From assembly GCA_023417775.1 (NCBI GenBank), contig JAEZEJ010000062.1, positions 1-64,000 on the forward strand: a stretch of 64,000 nt of DNA, in the 5' to 3' direction. Both the position numbers and the translations under genes were made by a program. Under the pieces are notes generated by a model. That model was not told the DNA's origin, made no database searches, and worked only from the letters and a program-made list of their open reading frames with translations. The DNA comes from Actinomycetes bacterium. Lineage in GTDB: Bacteria; Actinomycetota; Actinomycetes; Propionibacteriales; Nocardioidaceae. Position 1 is the first letter of the stretch. The number at the start of each line of letters is the position of its first letter. Below, piece after piece: positions 59,720 through 64,000 of the stretch.

Positions 59720-60361
59720 GTGGTGAGTTCCGCCGCCGAAGCCCGTCCCCGCACCAGCCGCCTCCCCCGCGACGCCCGTCGCGCACAGCTGCTCGGTGTC
59801 GCTCGCGAGGTGTTCGTCGAGCAGGGCTATCACTCGGCCTCGATGGACGAGATCGCCGAGCGTGCGGGCGTCTCCAAGCCGGTCCTGTACCAGCACTTTC
59901 CCGGCAAGCTCGACCTCTACCTGGCTCTGCTCACGACCTCCGCGGACGAGATCATCGCCGGCGTCGCCACCGCGCTCGCCTCCACGACGGACAACCGTCG
60001 CCGCGTGCAGGCCACGATCGAGCTGTGGTTCGACTACGTCGACGCGCAGGGCCAGTCCTTCCTGCTGGTCTTCGGCTCGGATCTGACGAACGATCCCGAG
60101 GTCCGCGACATCGTCGACCGGGTGATCAGCGAGTCGGCCTCCGCGATCGCCGAGGTCATCCGGGAGGACACCGACCTGCCGGGCGCCGCCGCGCAGTTGC
60201 TCGCGGTGAGCCTCGTGGGCATGGGCCATGTGGGTGCCCGCAACTGGCTCTCCGCGGAGTCCAGCCTCACTCGTGATGAAGCCGTTCAACTGGTGTCGGC
60301 GCTCGCCTGGCGCGGCATCGGCGGCTTCCCCAATCCCCGCCAAACCACTGAAGGAGAATGA
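59720..60361 (+). CDS. TetR-family regulator (Rv3208 type)
   Basis: The 213-residue regulator has helix-turn-helix QLLGVAREVFVEQGYHSASMDEIAERAGVSKPVLYQHFPGKLDLY, followed by an all-helical effector domain. GTG 59720 and GTG 59723 are both possible. It is the conserved partner of the DUF3107 gene, whose ATG overlaps its stop, and is divergent from moeZ. It does not belong to the catabolic island. Confidence 0.92.
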   Translation: MVSSAAEARPRTSRLPRDARRAQLLGVAREVFVEQGYHSASMDEIAERAGVSKPVLYQHFPGKLDLYLALLTTSADEIIAGVATALASTTDNRRRVQATIELWFDYVDAQGQSFLLVFGSDLTNDPEVRDIVDRVISESASAIAEVIREDTDLPGAAAQLLAVSLVGMGHVGARNWLSAESSLTRDEAVQLVSALAWRGIGGFPNPRQTTEGE

Positions 60362-60591
60362 CCGTGGAGGTCAAGATCGGCGTCCAGAACGCCTCCCGTG
60401 AACTGTCCGTCGAGACCGACGCCGCCCCTGAGGAGGTGCTGGGCGAGTTGAACGCCGCGATCGAGAAGGAGACGGTGTTCACCCTCAGCGACGCCAAGGG
60501 CCGCACCGTCGCGATCCCGGCCGACAAGGTCGCCTACCTGTACTTCACCTCCGACAATGGCCGCAAGGTCGGCTTCGGCATCGGCGGCTGA
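60358..60591 (+). CDS. DUF3107 family protein (TB9.4 type)
   Basis: The 77-residue protein reads VEVKIGVQNASRELSVETDAAPEEV and ends ADKVAYLYFTSDNGRKVGFGIGG, the standard DUF3107 pattern and length (Rv3208A). Function is unknown. ATG 60358 overlaps the TetR stop (ATGA), which indicates translational coupling. Confidence 0.93.
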   Translation: MTVEVKIGVQNASRELSVETDAAPEEVLGELNAAIEKETVFTLSDAKGRTVAIPADKVAYLYFTSDNGRKVGFGIGG

Positions 60592-60602
60592 GTCACCGCC
60601 TT

Positions 60603-60674
60603 GGACCGAGATTTGCTCCCTATTCGTCAACCGGATTGTCCTCTGCTTGACGAATAGGGAGCAAATCTCGGTCC
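60603..60674. repeat. Perfect 28-bp inverted repeat, 16-base loop
   Basis: The arms at 60603-60630 and 60647-60674 are exact reverse complements; each contains GAGATTTGCTCCCTATTCGT or its complement. The arms are longer and more AT-rich than the other hairpins here, and no T-run follows. It lies between the convergent DUF3107 and ferritin-like genes, so it may act as a two-way terminator, but its form also suits a small palindromic mobile element. Confidence 0.85.
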
Positions 60675-60687
60675 GGGCCGTGTCAGG

Positions 60688-61383
60688 TCAGGCAGCGAGG
60701 CCGAGCTTGTCCATCCGCTCGGTGTGCGCCTCGGTCAACCGGGTCAGCATGCGCCCGATGACCGTCAGGTCCATGACCGCGCCCGGCCGGTCGGCATTGC
60801 CGACGAGCACCGCGGTCAGCGCATCACGCTCGGCCACGACCGTCTGGGCCTGGCTGAGCGCCTCGCCCATGAACCGACGGCCCCACAGAGCCAGCTTGCC
60901 GCCGACGCGCGGCTCCTCGGCGATGGCGTCGCGGATGACATCGACGACGAACTCCGAGTGCCCCGTGCCGCTCAGCGTGTCGAGCACGAGCTCACGGGTG
61001 TCGGCATCCAGGAAAGCGGCGATCTCGCGGTAGAAGTCGGCCGCCAGACCGTCTCCGACATAGGCCTTGAGCAGGCCCTCCAGGAAGTCCTCCGGCTGCG
61101 TCCGAGCGTGGAATCGCTGGAAGATCGGCTGGAACGGCAGCATCGCCGCATAGGGATCCTCCCCCAGCGCGATCAGCCGATCGCGCAGCTGGGTGAAGTG
61201 CTGCCACTCGGCCGAAGCCATGGCCGCGACCTCGGCCTCCTGGGCCAGATCGGGGGCCATCTTGGCGTCCTCGGCGAGCCGCTCCCAGGCACTGATCTCG
61301 CCGTAGGCCAGCAGGCCCAACAATTCCACCACGCCTTGACGGTAGGCTGGGTCATCGAAGGCGTTCGGTACGGCGGCGGTCAT
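60688..61383 (-). CDS. Ferritin-like fold protein (MiaE-like, Rv3210c type)
   Basis: The 231-residue helical protein has carboxylate-bridged metal residues in LLAYGEISAWERL and MASAEWQHFTQL, and a later DGLAADFYREIAAF helix, fitting a ferritin-like/tRNA hydroxylase-type di-iron fold. It is conserved in actinobacteria next to the DEAD-box helicase gene; function is unknown. ATG 61383 is divergent from that gene. Confidence 0.85.
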   Translation of the reverse strand: MTAAVPNAFDDPAYRQGVVELLGLLAYGEISAWERLAEDAKMAPDLAQEAEVAAMASAEWQHFTQLRDRLIALGEDPYAAMLPFQPIFQRFHARTQPEDFLEGLLKAYVGDGLAADFYREIAAFLDADTRELVLDTLSGTGHSEFVVDVIRDAIAEEPRVGGKLALWGRRFMGEALSQAQTVVAERDALTAVLVGNADRPGAVMDLTVIGRMLTRLTEAHTERMDKLGLAA

Positions 61384-61483
61384 GCACCGCAGCGTAGCGC
61401 GGCACGACGCATCATGTGAGGCCGCCCGAACGATACAGACGTGCGACGTCCGCGGACGTCAGAGAAGAAATCCGAGAAGAACC

Positions 61484-62977
61484 CTGACTACTTTCACCGA
61501 GCTGGGCGTCGAACCCGCTATCGCCGATGCCCTGGCCGAGGACGGCATCACCACGCCGTTCCCGATCCAGGAGATGACCTTGCAGGTCGGGCTCATGGGC
61601 ACCGATCTCATCGGCCAGGCGCGTACCGGCACCGGCAAGACCCTCGCCTTTTCCATCCCCGTCATCCAACGCACCCTCGTTCCCGGCGATGCCGACTACG
61701 ACCAGCTCGCCGCCCCCGGCAAGCCGCAGGCGCTCATCGTCGCCCCGACCCGCGAGCTGGCCCTGCAGGTCGCCAAGGACGTCGACACCGCGTCCAGGAA
61801 CCGCGGCACCCGCAATCTCACGATCTACGGCGGCGTGCCCTATGAGCCGCAGCTCGAGGCGCTGGAGTCCGGTGTCGACATCGTCACCGGCACCCCCGGT
61901 CGCATCCTCGATCTCATCAACCGCGGCTCGCTCGATGTCAGCCACGTCAAGTCGCTGGTCCTCGACGAGGCCGACGAGATGCTCGACCTCGGCTTCCTGC
62001 CCGATGTCGAGGCGATCCTCGCGCGCACGCCCGAGACCCGCCAGACGATGCTGTTCAGTGCGACGATGCCCGGCGCGATCGTGTCGCTGGCCCGCAAGCA
62101 CATGCATCATCCGATGAACATCCGTGCGGAGTCCGCCGAGGCGAACCAGACGGTGCCGGCCACCAACCAGTTCGTCTGGCAAGCGCACGACATGGACAAG
62201 CCCGAGGTCGTCGCCCGCATCCTGCAGGCCGACGATGTCGGCCGGGTGATCATCTTCACCCGCACCAAACGCCAGGCGCAGCGGATCGCCGATGATCTGG
62301 CCGACCGTGGCTTTCCGGCCTCGCCACTGCACGGCGATATGGCGCAGAAGGCCCGCGAGAAGGCCCTGCAGGGCTTCCGCGACGGCGATGTGAGCATCCT
62401 GGTGGCCACCGATGTCGCCGCCCGCGGCATCGATGTCGCCGGGATCACGCATGTCATCAACTACACCTGTCCCGAGGACGACAAGACCTATGTGCACCGC
62501 ATCGGCCGCACCGGTCGTGCCGGGGCCAGCGGAACGGCCGTCACCTTCGTCGACTGGGCCGATATCCAGCGCTGGAAGCTCATCAACACGGCCCTCGATC
62601 TGCCCTTCGAGGAGCCCGAGGAGACGTACTCGACCTCTGAGCACCTGTTCCGCGATCTCGGCATCGACCCGAAGGCCAAGGGCCGGTTGAAGCCCGCAGC
62701 GCCCAGGGAGCCGAAGCCCAAGCAGGGCGATCGTCCGTCCTCGGGGTCGGGCGGCTCGTCGCGCAATCGCCAGCGCAACCGTCGTCGGACCTCGGGTGGT
62801 TCGGAGAGCTCGCCGGAGTCCTCGACCGCGAAGGCGCAGAGCTCCTCCGGTGACACCCAGCCGCGCACCGGCGAGGATGGTCAGCCGCGTCGTCGGCGCC
62901 GTCGTCGCCGCTCCGGCGGCGGGGGTTCGGGCGAGGGCAACGCCGCATCGACCTCGGCCTCTGCCTCCAACGACTGA
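61484..62977 (+). CDS. rhlE: DEAD-box RNA helicase (RhlE type), probable CTG start
   Basis: This 497-residue helicase has the Q motif (FTELGVEPAIADALAEDGI, PFPIQ), Walker A ARTGTGKTLAF, LVLDEADEMLD, SAT, and HRIGRTGRAG. A basic Ser/Arg/Gly-rich tail of about 110 residues (RRRRRRRRSGGG) binds RNA. Homologues begin TTFTELGV-like, and here this follows directly after CTG 61484; no ATG, GTG or TTG occurs nearby in frame. The ATG at 61382 would add 34 unlike residues and overlap the divergent ATG at 61383, leaving no room for a ribosome-binding site. It is the Rv3211 equivalent, acting in RNA decay or ribosome assembly. Confidence 0.88.
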   Translation: MTTFTELGVEPAIADALAEDGITTPFPIQEMTLQVGLMGTDLIGQARTGTGKTLAFSIPVIQRTLVPGDADYDQLAAPGKPQALIVAPTRELALQVAKDVDTASRNRGTRNLTIYGGVPYEPQLEALESGVDIVTGTPGRILDLINRGSLDVSHVKSLVLDEADEMLDLGFLPDVEAILARTPETRQTMLFSATMPGAIVSLARKHMHHPMNIRAESAEANQTVPATNQFVWQAHDMDKPEVVARILQADDVGRVIIFTRTKRQAQRIADDLADRGFPASPLHGDMAQKAREKALQGFRDGDVSILVATDVAARGIDVAGITHVINYTCPEDDKTYVHRIGRTGRAGASGTAVTFVDWADIQRWKLINTALDLPFEEPEETYSTSEHLFRDLGIDPKAKGRLKPAAPREPKPKQGDRPSSGSGGSSRNRQRNRRRTSGGSESSPESSTAKAQSSSGDTQPRTGEDGQPRRRRRRRRSGGGGSGEGNAASTSASASND

Positions 62978-62996
62978 CACCGACCGGTCTCCGCCT

Positions 62997-63059
62997 CGAG
63001 GGGCGGTGAGCTACCCCGCACTCAGCTCGACGACGTGCGCGATGGCTCACCGCCCCTCG
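62997..63059. terminator. Bidirectional hairpin between convergent genes
   Basis: CGAGGGGCGGTGAGC (62997-63011) and GCTCACCGCCCCTCG (63045-63059) are perfect 15-base arms with a 33-base loop, located between the helicase and the L,D-transpeptidase genes. Confidence 0.7.
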
Positions 63060-63104
63060 TCGTCGCGCGGGAGGCTCGCCGCTCCGGGACGCCGGTGGCC
63101 GGGC

Positions 63105-63749
63105 TCAGACCACGACGACGGGCGTGCCCATCGGGGCCCAGTCCCAGAGGAAGACGGCGTCGTCGACGTTCTGGCGGATGCAGCCGGCCGAGAGCGGCTC
63201 ACCCAGCTCGTCGAGGGACTGCTCCAGCTGACCCTCGTGGTCGACGGGGATCGCATGGAAGCCGATCGGCTCGCTCCAGCCGGTCGTGAACTCGACGAAG
63301 TACTCCATCGTGCCGGAGTTGTCGAAGCTCGTCGCATGGCGATAGCGGGCGCGGACCTCATAGGAACCCGGGTCGAGATTGTCGAAACGACTGCCCGAGA
63401 CCAGATAGGTGGACGTCACGCTGCCGTCGTCCTCGACGAGCCAGACGCGCTGATCGCCCTGGCTGAACACCACGCGACGCCCGTCGCCGGACTCGGCGGG
63501 GACCGCCGGCGGCGTCTCCTCGGCAGCGGGCTCCTCGGGCACCGGCTCGGCCTCGGCCTCGGGCGTCTCCTGGGCCAGCACCGGGAGCTTCGCCTGGACC
63601 AGTGCCGGAGTCTCGTCGGGGTCGCCGGCGCTCGATGAGGACGGGGCCAGGATGGCCGTCAGTCCCACGGCCAGCGAGACCGTGACCGATCCGAAGAACA
63701 TCGTGCCGCGGGCGCGCATCCGGTTCGACGTACGGCGGTGCTTACCCAT
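63105..63749 (-). CDS. L,D-transpeptidase (YkuD domain), membrane-anchored
   Basis: The 214-residue protein has an N-terminal membrane segment (MFFGSVTVSLAVGLTAILA), a Pro/Glu/Ala-rich linker (about 45-85) and a C-terminal YkuD domain with IGFHAIPVDHEG and the nucleophile motif SAGCIRQNVDDAVFLWDW, in which the usual His before Gly is Ala, as in many actinobacterial forms. It would make 3-3 peptidoglycan cross-links or anchor proteins. ATG 63749 overlaps the parA stop; AGGGGG precedes it. Confidence 0.88.
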   Translation of the reverse strand: MGKHRRTSNRMRARGTMFFGSVTVSLAVGLTAILAPSSSSAGDPDETPALVQAKLPVLAQETPEAEAEPVPEEPAAEETPPAVPAESGDGRRVVFSQGDQRVWLVEDDGSVTSTYLVSGSRFDNLDPGSYEVRARYRHATSFDNSGTMEYFVEFTTGWSEPIGFHAIPVDHEGQLEQSLDELGEPLSAGCIRQNVDDAVFLWDWAPMGTPVVVV

Positions 63750-64000
63750 CGAGCAGCCCCCTGGCGATGGAACGGTAGGCGTCGGCACCCTTGTGGTTCA
63801 CCGAGGTGGCGAGGATCGAACGTCCGATCGCGGGCGCCTCGGCGAATCTGATCGATTTGGGAATCGGTGGCTCCAGCACGGTGAGGTCGTAGGTCTCGGC
63901 GATCGCGGTGCGGACATTCTGGGCGTGCCGGGTGCGTCCGTCGTACATGGTGGCGAGCACCCCGCGGACCGTCAGATCGGGGTTGATGAACTGGCGCACA
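63742..64000 (-). CDS. ParA/Soj-type partition ATPase, C-terminal part (partial)
   Basis: The 85 visible codons (FINPDLTVRGVLATMYDGRTRHAQNV, then PPIPKSIRFAEAPAIGRSIL) match the C-terminal end of ParA/Soj/MinD-type ATPases; this is where Rv3213c lies in M. tuberculosis. The Walker motifs are outside the window. It would act in chromosome or plasmid segregation, or as the orphan Soj-like protein of this locus. Confidence 0.9.
   Translation of the reverse strand, partial: VRQFINPDLTVRGVLATMYDGRTRHAQNVRTAIAETYDLTVLEPPIPKSIRFAEAPAIGRSILATSVNHKGADAYRSIARGLLDG

Noticed and set aside
61412..62980. 522-residue minus-strand frame opposite the DEAD-box helicase gene
   Set aside because: The helicase motifs on the plus strand are unambiguous; the antisense frame is Gly/Arg/Asp-rich noise.
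1..64000. CRISPR array
   Set aside because: No regularly spaced direct repeats or cas-like genes were seen anywhere in the window.

Overview
The window is high-GC DNA from an actinobacterium. The right half (about 37.7-64 kb) follows, as I recall it, the gene order of the Mycobacterium tuberculosis Rv3193c-Rv3213c neighbourhood: UPF0182, YlbL-type Lon/PDZ protease, zincin, ABC1 kinase, UvrD2, mycoredoxin, NudC, AdnA/AdnB, alkyltransferase-like protein, MoeZ, TetR plus DUF3107, ferritin-like protein, DEAD-box helicase, ParA. This points to the Mycobacteriales (Corynebacteriales). The genus cannot be fixed from sequence alone, and no searches were run.

Region 1 (1-5.98 kb) is a mobile-element scrap yard. 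The window opens inside the end of an IS3-type insertion sequence that has cut the 5' end off a group-II-intron-like (DRT/Abi-type) reverse transcriptase gene. A VapBC (FitAB-type) toxin-antitoxin pair follows. Next come two fragments of one tyrosine recombinase that are separated by a large cargo gene of unknown function with a QVK nuclease-like signature.

Region 2 (5.98-31.8 kb) is an accessory catabolic island. It encodes three cytochromes P450, a 3Fe-4S-type and a 2Fe-2S ferredoxin with a ferredoxin reductase, a LimB-like luciferase-type monooxygenase, and a flavin reductase fused to an IclR effector domain. It also encodes an AtuA-like protein, an enoyl-CoA hydratase, a class III CoA-transferase, an acetyl/propionyl-CoA-synthetase-like ligase, two SDRs, a citryl-CoA-lyase-like protein, two flavin alpha-hydroxyacid oxidoreductases and a complete Liv-type ABC importer. 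Eight related palindromes (half-site TCGTTC) sit in front of essentially every transcription unit, including the single tetR gene, so the island looks like one TetR-controlled regulon. The enzyme set suggests import, P450/flavin oxygenation, CoA activation and thiolytic or lyase breakdown of an isoprenoid-like or branched alicyclic compound. The substrate is inferred, not shown.

Region 3 (31.8-37.7 kb) holds an initiator tRNA-Met, an orphan EccA-type AAA ATPase, a YbaK-type deacylase and an RND efflux pump divergent from its probable MarR repressor.

Region 4 (37.7-64 kb) is the conserved housekeeping block for DNA repair, redox, NAD hydrolysis, sulfur transfer and chromosome partition. Two non-standard spots stand out: a low-GC gene pair (a secreted protein and a small coiled-coil protein) inserted between nudC and adnB, and a DnaA-box cluster with a promoter and strong hairpin near 44.9-45.0 kb. 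Two genes here (the alkyltransferase-like gene and the DEAD-box helicase) appear to start at CTG.
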